DNA of 64,000 bases from Pseudomonas entomophila. GTDB lineage: Bacteria > Pseudomonadota > Gammaproteobacteria > Pseudomonadales > Pseudomonadaceae. Positions 28,001-35,492 of this stretch are shown piece by piece (position 1 is the stretch's first letter; the number at the start of each line of letters is the position of its first letter). Below the pieces are notes generated by a model. That model had not been told where the DNA came from. It did not search any database and was given only the letters and a program-made list of their open reading frames with translations. A program made the translations under genes and the position numbers. The stretch is from positions 3,368,001 to 3,432,000 of the forward strand of contig NZ_CP070982.1 in NCBI RefSeq assembly GCF_018417595.1. The letters are read 5' to 3'.

Positions 28001-29733
28001 AGCATCAGTATTATTTGGCCACCGGCACGCCGATGGTCGCGGTGTGGCAGCACGAGTACGACGCGCTCAATCAGCGCACCGCGACGATCCGTCCGGACGG
28101 GCACAAGGTCAGCTGGCTGACCTACGGCAGCGGCCACCTGCTCGGCATGACCCTCGACCAGCACGAGATGCTGGCCTATGAGCGGGATGACCTGCACCGC
28201 GAAATCGTGCGCCACCAGGGCAACAAGCTGATGCAGACCCAGGCCTGGGACCCGGCCGGGCGTTTGCAGGAGCAACTGCTGGGCAGCCATGACGGACAGT
28301 CCACGCTGCTCAAGCGCCAGTACCGTTATGACGCGGCGGGGCAACTGAGCAACATCCACGACAGCCGTCGGGGACCGTTGGAGTACCAGTACGATCCGGT
28401 GGGTCGCCTGCTTAAGGCCACCAGCCGCCTGGGTGTGGAGACCTTCGCCTTCGACCCGGCCGGCAACCTGCTGGACCAGAAAACCCAGGAACTCAACCGT
28501 CCGCTGGAAGCCGATCCACGCCGCAACAAGCTGATGGATAACCTGCTGCGCGAGTATGCCGGCACCCACTACAAATATGATGAACGCGGCAACCTGATTC
28601 ACCGCCTGCACAACGGCTCCCACGCCCATTTCACCTGGGACCTGTTTGATCGGCTGACCTCTTACAACGATGACCAGCTCAAGGTCGACTACAGCTACGA
28701 CGCCTTGGGTCGTCGTCTGCACAAGCATTCGGTGGCGCATTTCTGGGATCGCCCGGAAGCGGGGACCGGCTGGAACCAGTTGCAACGGGCCAAGCGTCAA
28801 CGTGAACTTGGCTGTGGCTTCACCCTGTTTGGTTGGGATGGCGACACCCTGGCCTGGGAAAGCTCACCGCCGCGTGATGAAGGCGACACCGGCCGAACCG
28901 TGCATTACCTGTACGAGCCAAACAGTTTCGTGCCGGTCGCCCAGGCTCTGCGCAAGAGCCCGATCCGCCTGCACAAGCAGCCGGACTGGAGCCAGCGCGA
29001 GTACGACTTCGATCAGGACCCGCTGTGGCACACCGAGGTAAAACCGCAGCCCTTCGACGCCATCGCCTGGTACCACTGCGACCACCTCGGCACGCCGATG
29101 GAACTGACCGATGAGCAGGGCAATGTCGCTTGGGCGGGGCAGTACAAGGCCTGGGGTGAAGTCCGCGAGGAGCGCTCGGCATGGGCCAAGCAGCACGGCC
29201 TGGGCAACCCGCTGCGCTTCCAGGGCCAATACCACGATCATGAGACCGGGCTGCACTACAACCGCTATCGATACTACGATCCGCTGGCTGGACGGTTTGT
29301 CTGCCCGGATCCAATTAAATACGCGGGCGGCTACAATTTCCTCACATATGCGCCAAACCCGATAAACTGGATCGACCCTTACGGGTTAAGCGCTAGTACT
29401 GACGATTGCAAATGTGGGCCTAAAACACCTAAAACACTAGAAACGATTGCAAACCCACCTCAAGCGCCAGTGATACCTCCGGGCTGGGAGAGTCGTCCAG
29501 GTCGAAATGGGGGTGAAATCTATTACCCACCTGGCACAGATCCCGCGAAAGGGGAGCATATCCGTGTCATGCCGCCAGGCTCTTCGCCAGTGCCAGGGTA
29601 TGAACATGGTTACTGGAGATGGCAAAACGAACATAAGCAACCGATGAACCCTGCCTCAGGTAAACCTGGCAAGGGACAAGGTGATACGCATGTTCCGCTA
29701 CCACCTGATTCATTACCACCATTACGCCGCTAG
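25063..29733 (+). CDS. Rhs-family polymorphic toxin
   Basis: A 1556-residue protein with a strong GGAAGG ribosome site. Residues 1-330 are mostly helical and unrecognised, with no PAAR motif visible. From about 368 (DFSLSGPFPVNWTRTYNSRL) the DUF6531-like entry begins, followed by about 25 YD/RHS repeats (YDERGNLV, YNEAGQLLEY, YDAEGRLL) that form the shell. The RHS-associated core ends at RYYDPLAGRFVCPDPIKYAG and DPYGL (residues 1438-1442). The 114-residue tip (1443-1556) has IYYPPGT, GEHIRVMPPG, YEHGYWRWQNEH and GDTHVPLPP, resembling small RNase-type tips, but I cannot name the family. GC drops at about 29300, the usual tip-swap border. No vgrG or other T6SS gene is near. Confidence 0.93.
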   Translation: MSAAPADAALTTREIQIAIAPLDTLLSEDLGATAASVDHWLQEISYGLVDLQLLRQAAETVPAMSNALACVDALIDILELVENPSPDPLLWVSLGINLIGIVPYPPGLSRARTVLRPVLQLTRQTLRRRPGAHIGAVILEIIDGHLHANIRGALEHYVREALAQLPAMLSAAAETARLLFTSLAKTITAAARGKLDAASSHRLARAQMAQVALYDSALETDAWRLALSALANATEGSLKDGYNSVARHFSGELDSLLGPLIRTLEDLAKVVPQRLQALGSAGLENSIAWLLTRLIETVLANPRRPGMAVAIRPGVTHQARHVHAEGPTEVVRSQVRANKQPKPEKNGPCACTGFSIGHVLGDETLAHQDFSLSGPFPVNWTRTYNSRLAALDHGSLGARWITEFTTCIDVVEKGVVFHDSDGRSHDYPLPKVGKPHYDPIEYISLVRTAEQQLVLLRGLDRRETYARQGDRFYLTHIQLRSGAGAMLHYEHQFQGRPVLSDINTYSDNDPEKVHLQLGTLLDDHGHIQGLWQVVDGTPLRQLCGYHYDTHGDLIAAQDEHGAAWQYQYQHHLVTRYTDRTGRGINLEWDGSGPHAKAIHEWADDGSFETRLAWDPNIRLTYVTDAHGQETWHYYDALGYTYRLIHPDGREEWLFRDQRKNVIRHVHPDGSQDRYTYDERSNLLQHIRADHSTVHYAYDDHDQPIKLRDAEGGLWLRDYDERGNLVESVDPLGHKTEFAYTPAGLVKAIKDALGNEKTLAYNEAGQLLEYTDCSGKTSQWTYNAFGQLTAFTDAAGSTTAYEYQAGQLAKVTHPDKTEERFNYDAEGRLLAHVDALDRCTTWTYNAVGLLSERVDANEHTLRYRWDKLGRLIGLENENTSKATFLYDPVGRLLQETGFDGLVTRYQYDPYSGRLASTQVGQRRIELTFDPMGRLSERTARLGNQSQSETFAYDGNGQLIQAVNAASKLQWFHDEAGNLTREHQYYLATGTPMVAVWQHEYDALNQRTATIRPDGHKVSWLTYGSGHLLGMTLDQHEMLAYERDDLHREIVRHQGNKLMQTQAWDPAGRLQEQLLGSHDGQSTLLKRQYRYDAAGQLSNIHDSRRGPLEYQYDPVGRLLKATSRLGVETFAFDPAGNLLDQKTQELNRPLEADPRRNKLMDNLLREYAGTHYKYDERGNLIHRLHNGSHAHFTWDLFDRLTSYNDDQLKVDYSYDALGRRLHKHSVAHFWDRPEAGTGWNQLQRAKRQRELGCGFTLFGWDGDTLAWESSPPRDEGDTGRTVHYLYEPNSFVPVAQALRKSPIRLHKQPDWSQREYDFDQDPLWHTEVKPQPFDAIAWYHCDHLGTPMELTDEQGNVAWAGQYKAWGEVREERSAWAKQHGLGNPLRFQGQYHDHETGLHYNRYRYYDPLAGRFVCPDPIKYAGGYNFLTYAPNPINWIDPYGLSASTDDCKCGPKTPKTLETIANPPQAPVIPPGWESRPGRNGGEIYYPPGTDPAKGEHIRVMPPGSSPVPGYEHGYWRWQNEHKQPMNPASGKPGKGQGDTHVPLPPDSLPPLRR

Positions 29734-29755
29734 CGATAAAGAACGAGGAAAATTA

Positions 29756-30148
29756 ATGTACCAGCTACCAGAAGATTTTGATTTCGAGCTATTGTCGGGC
29801 TGCTACTTGGAAACAATTTGCTTTGGCGCCCAAGTGACTGTATTGAACTTTAAACGCCCACAACCTGCCCCAGGGACTAGGGCGTACACGGTGTCATTTG
29901 CTGTGGAGGGAGGCCTGACTTTCAACATAGGAGAGCATAATGGAAATCGAGATTTTAATGACCCCTACAGTAGCGTAGCACTACTCAATCTAATACTTAG
30001 CGATGTAAGCGGCGTGACAGCATCGGAACTCTCAAACCTGAAAATAAATTTCGGCACAGATGGCTATCTGACAATAATGTCATCTGATAGTAATGAGTTT
30101 GAAAGCTGCACCATATATCTAAATGATGGTGAAGTCGTAGTTATTTAA
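29756..30148 (+). CDS. Putative immunity protein for the Rhs tip
   Basis: A 130-residue acidic protein (MYQLPEDFDFELLSGCYLET) preceded by GAGGAAAATTA, a good ribosome site, 22 bp after the rhs stop. It is strongly AT-rich compared with its neighbours and shares that composition with the rhs tip, as expected for a toxin/immunity pair acquired together. No signal peptide or membrane segment, so a cytosolic partner of a cytosolic toxin is inferred. I do not recognise the family. A longer in-frame start overlaps rhs and lacks support. Confidence 0.72.
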   Translation: MYQLPEDFDFELLSGCYLETICFGAQVTVLNFKRPQPAPGTRAYTVSFAVEGGLTFNIGEHNGNRDFNDPYSSVALLNLILSDVSGVTASELSNLKINFGTDGYLTIMSSDSNEFESCTIYLNDGEVVVI

Positions 30149-30301
30149 TTTCGGTCAGTCGACGGAAGAATGATCCGTGCAGCTCGGTGAAAGTAGGGCG
30201 CAACGTATTGAGGGCGGCACCTTCCCCCTAAATACGTATAGCGTCACAATATCGAACCTTGCTGAGTGGCTGTCGGAGGCCTAGGTCGAGCCATATGAGC
30301 C

Positions 30302-30571
30302 TCAGTGCCTCATACCCAGCTCCGTATCATCCATAAGCGCCTTGGCCAGCGCGCTCAGGTAATACGACGCCCAGAGCAGTTGCGGCTTTTCTTCCATGAT
30401 CCCGGCAATGGTCAGGTCGCGCACGCAGCCCATCAGTTCCGAGGCCTGTTCGCGGGCGTGCTGGCAGGGGATGCCAGGTTCGATGCAGAACGGCGGGGCG
30501 GTCTGGCCTTCGCCCTGGTAGAACTTGGTTTTGCCGGCAGTTGTGTTGGGGATGGTGTCGTCTGTGGTCAT
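30302..30571 (-). CDS. DUF3077-type small Pseudomonas protein
   Basis: An 89-residue protein with a Thr-rich N-terminus, FYQGEGQTAPPFCIEPGIPC and HAREQASELMGCVRDLTIAG, the pattern of the DUF3077 proteins found in many Pseudomonas accessory regions. Function unknown; no membrane segment. It is followed on the same strand by a second small protein gene downstream of a REP-like palindrome. Confidence 0.75.
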   Translation of the reverse strand: MTTDDTIPNTTAGKTKFYQGEGQTAPPFCIEPGIPCQHAREQASELMGCVRDLTIAGIMEEKPQLLWASYYLSALAKALMDDTELGMRH

Positions 30572-30610
30572 TGTTCAATTTCCCTGAAGTTGTTGGTGGC
30601 AGGGCGGGCC

Positions 30611-30681
30611 CTTTCGCCAGCAAGGCTGGCTGCTACAGGTGAATCGCAGCCCCGGTAGGAGCCAGCCTTGCTGGCGAACAG
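30611..30681. repeat. Inverted repeat CGCCAGCAAGGCTGGCTGC type
   Basis: TTCGCCAGCAAGGCTGGCT (30613 on) and AGCCAGCCTTGCTGGCGAA (30661-30679) are inverted copies about 30 bp apart. This is a REP variant between two small genes. Confidence 0.8.
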
Positions 30682-30694
30682 GGCCGGCCAGGGC

Positions 30695-30943
30695 TTAATG
30701 CAGCGTCTGCGGCTGCGCCGACATCTGCACCTGGATCAACGCCGACTCGAGCAACACACGCAGCGATTCTACTTCGTGGATCGACGCCATCATCAGAATC
30801 GTGGCTGGTGATCTGGGCTGGGCGTGCACGGCCTGATGGGCCACGGTCAGTGCGCACAGGGCGTACTCGGTGGCCTGGATGAGGGTGTCTTCGAGGGAGT
30901 GAGGGTGATGGGGTGGATCGGGAACGATCTTTAGCAGGGTCAT
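30695..30943 (-). CDS. Small DUF6124-like Pseudomonas protein
   Basis: An 82-residue protein MTLLKIVPDPPHHPHSLEDT, then LIQATEYALCALTVAHQAVH and IHEVESLRVLLESALIQVQM. This mostly helical pattern recurs beside DUF3077 genes in Pseudomonas; the family name is from memory. Function unknown. The ATG at 30943 is chosen because the upstream frame (to 31171) does not look like protein. Confidence 0.65.
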   Translation of the reverse strand: MTLLKIVPDPPHHPHSLEDTLIQATEYALCALTVAHQAVHAQPRSPATILMMASIHEVESLRVLLESALIQVQMSAQPQTLH

Positions 30944-31344
30944 AGTCCTGTTCGTCGAATGAGGACTACCACAGCCTGCTGTCAAACAAGAAGGTAGCAG
31001 CTGTACATGGGTTGACAGACCGGTGAACAAGACCAGAAACCGGCGCACACGAGGTGCCCCACGCACAGCTGCCATAACGGCAGGCCATGCGGTCTGTTCA
31101 GAGCGGCCTGCCAAGCCGGTCGCTGATTCAAGCGACCCGCCGAGACTAGAGCCGTGCCAGAACGACCGCAACGGAAAAAAGGCGGCGGGAGCATGTTTGG
31201 GAAATGGACTACAGGAAAGGGGTTAAATCTGATTTCCAGGCCAGAAAGGCAATCCCGTTCAGGATTGCCTGGCTCGGTCCAGGGCATTTGCGGTGCCGAT
31301 GTTCGCCGGCAAGCCGGCTCCAACAGAGGTATCTGCAAGCGCCG
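30944..31344. other. Intergenic region with hairpin and half REP
   Basis: About 400 bp without a convincing gene. It holds an inverted repeat AGGCAATCC/GGATTGCCT (31247-31270, 6-nt loop) and, near 31300-31320, half of the AGCCGGCTTGCCGGCGAAC-type REP. Open frames here are short and low quality. The GGGGTTAAATCTGATTTCC string at about 31219 looks like a remnant of a repeated element, but I cannot identify it. Confidence 0.5.
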
Positions 31345-31593
31345 TTATAACGCCCCGGCCGGCTTGCTGCCCGACACCCGCCAGCGCACCTCGGTAATGC
31401 CATAGCGCTCGGCCATCGGCCGGCTCATTTTCCTGATCTTCTCGCGCCCGAACTTCGGGATGATGCCGATACCCGCATCGCAACTGGCCCAATGCCAGGC
31501 CTCGGCGTTGTCCAGATGCTCCAGGCGGATGACGAAACTGCGTGGCTGGCTGTGCAGCAGGTATTCGATGACGTACAGCTGGGGACTTGGCAT
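31345..31593 (-). CDS. Small DUF6555-like protein
   Basis: An 82-residue protein MPSPQLYVIEYLLHSQPRSF, VIRLEHLDNAEAWHWASCDA and KIRKMSRPMAERYGITEVRW. The DNAEAWHWASCDAG patch is highly characteristic of a Pseudomonas family I recall as DUF6555. Function unknown; cytosolic by composition. A GGAGAAGGGAGG stretch precedes the start. It is downstream of the ClpP-like gene on the same strand. Confidence 0.7.
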   Translation of the reverse strand: MPSPQLYVIEYLLHSQPRSFVIRLEHLDNAEAWHWASCDAGIGIIPKFGREKIRKMSRPMAERYGITEVRWRVSGSKPAGAL

Positions 31594-31678
31594 TGCTCGT
31601 GGCCCTCCCTTCTCCTTGGATGACGCCTTCATTGATCATCGGTCGCCGGTAAAGATTCAAAAAAATTGTCGGACACGT

Positions 31679-32230
31679 TCAGGCATGCACGCTCCACTGG
31701 GTGGCGTCCGCCTCGATAGGCACATCGTCGATGGCATGGATCAGCCCGCAGGCCAAGGCTTCCTGCGGGTCGAGAATACGAGGATGGGCCATCAGGTAGC
31801 GCGGCACATCCAGCACCTCGCCGGCACCCGCAGTGCGTTCGGCGACGATCTGCGCATACAGGCGCAGGTCGTAGTCCAGGCTCATGGCGTACTCCGCCAT
31901 GCGCGCATGGTCCACCGCGCCGTGCAGGGTCCAGTGGAACGGGTGGAACAGGAACTTGCTGCAGGCGCAGGCCGTGCGGTGCGCGCCGGCCAGGAACAGG
32001 ATATTGCCCATCGACTCGACCGTGCCGAGGTTGTGGGTGTGCACCGGCACGGGCAACGACAGCAGGAAGTTGTACAGGGTGAAGCCGTAGCTGCATTCGC
32101 CGCCCATGGTGGCGATGTTCAGTTGCAGCAGGTCCGCGCCCTGTTGCAAGGCCCGCGAACAGGTGTTGATCAGGTTGCCGCAGGTCGATGAATTGATCGG
32201 GCCGGTGTAGTGGATGATATGCCTGGCCAT
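31679..32230 (-). CDS. Stand-alone ClpP-like serine protease
   Basis: A 183-residue protein of the ClpP/crotonase fold. It shows the nucleophile region HNLGTVESMGNILFLAGAHR (Ser in ESMGN) and the His region KFLFHPFHW, both in ClpP order, and a C-terminal acidic motif LMAHPRILDPQEALACGLIH like the ClpP AxxxGLID ending. It is shorter than housekeeping ClpP (about 213) and has no ClpX or Lon neighbour, so it may work alone or with a generic AAA+ partner. It is followed (minus strand) by DUF6555 and preceded by a Cys-rich small protein gene. Confidence 0.82.
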   Translation of the reverse strand: MARHIIHYTGPINSSTCGNLINTCSRALQQGADLLQLNIATMGGECSYGFTLYNFLLSLPVPVHTHNLGTVESMGNILFLAGAHRTACACSKFLFHPFHWTLHGAVDHARMAEYAMSLDYDLRLYAQIVAERTAGAGEVLDVPRYLMAHPRILDPQEALACGLIHAIDDVPIEADATQWSVHA

Positions 32231-32244
32231 GCCGTTCTCCTGCG

Positions 32245-32406
32245 TCAATCCCGAGGGGTGCGCGCAGATGCGCTCCCAGATGCCTCATGCCACAGCTTGT
32301 AGCGCAACGCGCCACAGCGCCCGCAGCACAGGCAGGCCAATCCACTGCTTTCAAGGTTGGACAAGGTGCGCCATTGGCACCCGCGCAGCAGGCAGACAAG
32401 TTTCAC
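32245..32406 (-). CDS. Cys-rich small protein (PSPA7_2676-like)
   Basis: A 53-residue protein VKLVCLLRGCQWRTLSNLES, then LACLCCGRCGALRYKLWHEA, starting from GTG at 32406 with an ideal AAGGAGGTG ribosome site. Two CxxC-like groups suggest a zinc knuckle. The sequence matches the small Pseudomonas Cys-rich family (LLRGCxW...CxxCGxxRY). It ends 14 bp before the ClpP-like gene start and is probably co-transcribed with it. Unknown role. Confidence 0.72.
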   Translation of the reverse strand: MKLVCLLRGCQWRTLSNLESSGLACLCCGRCGALRYKLWHEASGSASARTPRD

Positions 32407-32522
32407 CAGCCACCTCCTTGGCCCTCGCGGTAACGGGGCTCTTAACAGAAGTGACTGCACGACAGCCGGAAGGTTTGATCGAATGCGCAGTGCCGGGCGC
32501 GGCCGGCACTGCGAGGCCTCAC

Positions 32523-32693
32523 TTACGAGCGGCCACCCTTGCGGCCGGACTCACTGTGGTCGGGTTTCTGGGTACCGCTGCTCTGGCCACCTTTGCGCCC
32601 GGCCTCCGCGGCTTTTTCCCGATCATTGGCAAAGTTGCCCGGGTTCTTCGAACCGCTCTGGTTGCCCATCCTGCTGTTCTCTTTGTTGGTCAT
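32523..32693 (-). CDS. KGG-motif general stress protein
   Basis: A 56-residue, very hydrophilic protein with KNPGNFANDREKAAEAGRKG and the KGG repeats GRKGGQSS and GRKGGRS, typical of con-10/YciG-type stress proteins. Probably induced in stationary phase or stress; the mechanism is unknown. A GAGG ribosome site precedes the ATG. An alternative Met 8 codons in (MGNQSGSK) is possible. Confidence 0.8.
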   Translation of the reverse strand: MTNKENSRMGNQSGSKNPGNFANDREKAAEAGRKGGQSSGTQKPDHSESGRKGGRS

Positions 32694-32902
32694 GGTCTTC
32701 AACCTCGTATGGCTTGGGAATGCACAGCACTGCGCCGTACAAGGTTGGGAGTGCGGCCCGTTGGGGGGGATTCGTTTTTTTTGCCTACCGGGCGGACCGG
32801 TGGCGCTAAAGAACGGGTGGCGATTTATCTGGCACACAAGGGATCGGCGCTCCGTGGAAGCGCAACCGCCCTATTGACCATGGCGCAGGTGCTGGCTACT
32901 CT

Positions 32903-32931
32903 TTTACAACCTACCTATCGGTAGGTTGTAT
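32903..32931 (+). promoter_or_regulatory. Promoter with embedded TetR-type operator
   Basis: TTTACA (32903-32908), a 17-bp spacer and TTGTAT (32926-32931) form a good sigma-70 promoter. The inverted repeat ACAACCTACC-TATC-GGTAGGTTGT (32906-32929) spans the whole spacer and both hexamers. It lies 23 bp before the MFS start. This is the expected operator of the co-transcribed TetR gene. Confidence 0.8.
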
Positions 32932-32953
32932 TTTTCAATGACGGATTTGCACC

Positions 32954-34165
32954 ATGCTTGCCTCCTCCAACCTGCGCTTCGCCGCCTCCCTCGCCCTGAT
33001 CGGCGCCCTCGGCCCCTCGGCCATCGACATGTACCTGGCCAGCCTGCCGGAGATGGCCCGCGATTTCGCCACCGGCTACCCCCAGGTGCAACTCACCCTC
33101 ACCGTGTTCCTGTTGGCCATGGGCATCGGGCAATTGCTGTTCGGGCCGCTGGTGGACGCGCTGGGGCGCCGCCGACCGTTGCTCACCGGCCTGCTGCTGT
33201 TCAGCGTCACGGCGTTTGCCGCGGCGGCGGCCCCCACGCTGGAGGCGCTGCTGCTCGCTCGCCTGCTCCAGGGCCTGGCCAGCGCCCTCACCCTGGTGGT
33301 GATCATGAGCATGGTCCGCGACGTCGCCGAGGGTGCGCGGGCGGCGCAGATCTTCGCCCTGCTGATGACCATCGAGGGCCTGGCGCCGATTCTCGCGCCG
33401 GCCCTGGGCGGGGTGGTCGATGCCGCCTTTGGCTGGCGGGCGATCATGCTGGTGCTGGGTGCGCTGGGCGTGCTGACGCTGCTCAATTCCAGCCTGGCGC
33501 TGGGCGAAACCCTGCCTGCCGAGAAACGGGTACGCCTGGCACCCCGGCGGGTCTGGGCGGCCTACGCGCGGATCGCCACCGATGGCGCGTTCCTGCGCCC
33601 TGCCCTGGCCCTGTCGGCGGTGTTCTTCTTCCTGTTCGCCTACATCGCCGGCTCCGCGTACGTCTACCAGCAGCACTTCGGGCTCTCCAGCGCGCACTTC
33701 GGCCTGCTGTTCGGCGCCTGCGGCGTGGCCATCCTGCTGGGTGCGGCGTTGTCCGGGCGCTGGGTGACGCGCCACGGCGTGGCCCAGGTGGCCTGGTGGG
33801 GCGCGCTGGCCATGGGCGGCGGCGCGCTGCTGGCGGTGGCCGGTGGCGTGGCGGGTGGCGGCCTGGCGCTGCTGTTGGCGGGGGTGGCGCTGGCGTTGTT
33901 CGGCCTGGGGATTTGCGAAGCCACGCTGATGGCCCTGGCGATGTCCTCGCAACAACGCGATGTGGGCTCCACGGCGGCGCTGCTGGGTGCCCTGCAGTTG
34001 GGCATCGCTTCCAGCGCCACGCCCCTGGCCGGTTACCTGGCGACCCTGGGGCCGTTACCGTGGGCCTGGCTGCTGGCGGCCGCCGCGGTGGTCATCGTCG
34101 GTTTGACCCGCGCCGCCCTGGCACAGACAATCAGCGCCTCGCACTGCAGCGTCAACCCGGAGTGA
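32954..34165 (+). CDS. Bcr/CflA-family drug efflux MFS transporter
   Basis: A 403-residue, 12-helix major facilitator. The N-terminus has GPSAIDMYLASLPEMARDF (TM1, with the D-M-Y-L-P pattern of Bcr/CflA), LLFGPLVDALGRRRPLLTGL (motif A, loop 2-3), RLLQGLASALTLVVIMSMVR (motif B) and EGLAPILAPALGGVVDAAFG (motif C of drug exporters). Acts in the inner membrane as a proton-coupled drug exporter; specificity is unknown. Its stop overlaps the start of a TetR gene, and an operator sits in its promoter. Confidence 0.9.
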   Translation: MLASSNLRFAASLALIGALGPSAIDMYLASLPEMARDFATGYPQVQLTLTVFLLAMGIGQLLFGPLVDALGRRRPLLTGLLLFSVTAFAAAAAPTLEALLLARLLQGLASALTLVVIMSMVRDVAEGARAAQIFALLMTIEGLAPILAPALGGVVDAAFGWRAIMLVLGALGVLTLLNSSLALGETLPAEKRVRLAPRRVWAAYARIATDGAFLRPALALSAVFFFLFAYIAGSAYVYQQHFGLSSAHFGLLFGACGVAILLGAALSGRWVTRHGVAQVAWWGALAMGGGALLAVAGGVAGGGLALLLAGVALALFGLGICEATLMALAMSSQQRDVGSTAALLGALQLGIASSATPLAGYLATLGPLPWAWLLAAAAVVIVGLTRAALAQTISASHCSVNPE

Positions 34166-34791
34166 CCGCCTTGAAAACCCTTTCCCCTTCCGCCACGCGC
34201 ATCTGCGACCACGCCGTCGAACACTTCGCCGAGCATGGCTACGACGGCTCGTCGCTGAACGAGATCGCGGCCCTGGCGGGGATGCGCAAGGCGTCGTTGT
34301 ATGCCCATTTCGCCAACAAGGATGCGCTGTTCGTGCAGGCGTTCGAACGGGCGCTGGCTGATGAGACGGCCTATGTCGAGGCGGGTTTCGCCCACGAGGC
34401 GGCCGGCAAGGAGGCGCCGGGGCACTGGCACCCGCTGCACCTGGCCGAGCGCTACGCCGCCTCGGCCAACTTGCGCTTCGTGCTGCGCACGGCGTTCCTG
34501 CCGCCAGCATCGATCCATTCGCTGGTCACCGGGGGCTTTGAGCAGTACCTCGAACGGATCCGCCTGGGCTTCTGCCAGGCCCTGTGCGAACGCCACGCCT
34601 GGGCGCGCAGCGATGGCAACAAACTCGAGCTGTATGGCGATGCGTACCTGGGGATCATCGACAGCTTGCATGTGGAGCTGTTGTATGCGAACCCGGCGGT
34701 GTATGCGCGGCGGGCGGCGTCGTTGCTGAAGATCCTCGATGACTCGCTGCAGCTCGCCGCATGCCCCATGGATTCTGCGCGCCCCCTGTAG
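34162..34791 (+). CDS. TetR-family repressor of the adjacent MFS exporter
   Basis: A 209-residue regulator. The HTH is at about 22-60 (GYDGSSLNEIAALAGMRKAS, LYAHFANKDALFVQAF) and a TetR_C-type ligand domain follows (LRTAFLPPASIHSLVTGGFE). The GTG at 34162 overlaps the exporter stop; TTG at 34171 has a better ribosome site (CCGGAG, 8 bp) and may be the real start. Co-transcription with the exporter plus the operator at 32906-32929 make it the repressor of both. The stop codon (TAG, 34789-34791) is formed within the CTGTAG of the following REP. Confidence 0.88.
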   Translation: MTALKTLSPSATRICDHAVEHFAEHGYDGSSLNEIAALAGMRKASLYAHFANKDALFVQAFERALADETAYVEAGFAHEAAGKEAPGHWHPLHLAERYAASANLRFVLRTAFLPPASIHSLVTGGFEQYLERIRLGFCQALCERHAWARSDGNKLELYGDAYLGIIDSLHVELLYANPAVYARRAASLLKILDDSLQLAACPMDSARPL

Positions 34792-34873
34792 GAGCGGCTT
34801 CAGCCGCGATCACCAGCAACGCGGGTGCCAGCTACCGCGGTGTCTACATCGCGGCTGAAGCCGCTCCTACAGG
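34785..34873. repeat. REP inverted pair overlapping the tetR stop codon
   Basis: CCTGTAGGAGCGGCTTCAGC at the left and its inverted copy ending CCGCTCCTACAGG at the right. The TAG in the left CTGTAG is the stop of the TetR gene. The pair then separates it from hpaR, which is convergent. Confidence 0.9.
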
Positions 34874-34887
34874 GGTTGGTCACGGGT

Positions 34888-35310
34888 TCAGGGCTTGACC
34901 TTCTTCAGCTCGTTCAACAACCCCATCAACTGCTCCAGCTTGTCCGCGCCGAACTGGCGCTGGATCTCCTGGTAGTTGCGCTCCATCTCCTCGCTCATCG
35001 CCAGGAACGCCTGCTGCCCGCGCACGGTCAGGCTGATGAAGATCCGCCGCTGGTCTTCCGGCGACTTGCGCCGCGCCACCAGGCCGTCGCGCTCCAGGCG
35101 CTTGAGCACGCCGCTCATGCTGGGCTTGAGAATGCAGGCCAGGTCCGCCAGCTGGTGGCTTTCCAGCTCGCCCTGCTGGCGCAGGATGCGGATCACCCGC
35201 CACTGTTGCTCGGTCAGGTCGTGGGCATTGAGCGCCGGGCGGAAGAACGCCATGGTCGCCTCGCGGGCTTGCAGAAGGGTCAGGGTCAGGGAAGGTCGTG
35301 GAGTAGTCAT
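34888..35310 (-). CDS. hpaR: HpaR, MarR-type repressor of homoprotocatechuate genes
   Basis: A 140-residue MarR protein: LNAHDLTEQQWRVIRILRQQ, LESHQLADLACILKPSMSGV, LKRLERDGLVARRKSPEDQR (wing) and SLTVRGQQAFLAMSEEMERN. HpaR represses the hpa meta operon until 4-hydroxyphenylacetate or homoprotocatechuate is present. TTATTAA-GATA-TTAATAA lies 23 bp upstream of its start, and the same core recurs in the hpaG1 promoter. Position next to hpaA and the hpa genes supports the name. Confidence 0.93.
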   Translation of the reverse strand: MTTPRPSLTLTLLQAREATMAFFRPALNAHDLTEQQWRVIRILRQQGELESHQLADLACILKPSMSGVLKRLERDGLVARRKSPEDQRRIFISLTVRGQQAFLAMSEEMERNYQEIQRQFGADKLEQLMGLLNELKKVKP

Positions 35311-35332
35311 CAGGGCAGATCGAAAGGCCGTT

Positions 35333-35350
35333 TTATTAAGATATTAATAA
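35333..35350 (-). promoter_or_regulatory. Candidate HpaR operator at hpaR
   Basis: TTATTAA-GATA-TTAATAA, 7-bp perfect arms around GATA, 23 bp upstream of the hpaR start. The inner core TTAAGATATTAA matches TTAACATATTAA and TTAACACATTAA in the hpaG1 promoter. On the minus strand TTTTCA-N17-TAAAAC around it would serve as promoter, so binding would autoregulate hpaR. Confidence 0.7.
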
Positions 35351-35492
35351 AGTGAAAACCATTTCACCCCGCCCTGTCCAGCACCTGTGAAAAGTACAAG
35401 CGCCTCCCGCAAAACGCCATTTTCCCGCATCCGCCGCGGTCGCACGATTGGCTTCATGCCTCTGGCCTGGAGCCTGCCGCCCCATGCACCGC

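Noticed and set aside
31209..31403. Short frame ending in WKSDLTPFL as a transposase remnant
   Set aside because: No transposase motif could be read; the string probably reflects a repeated non-coding element.
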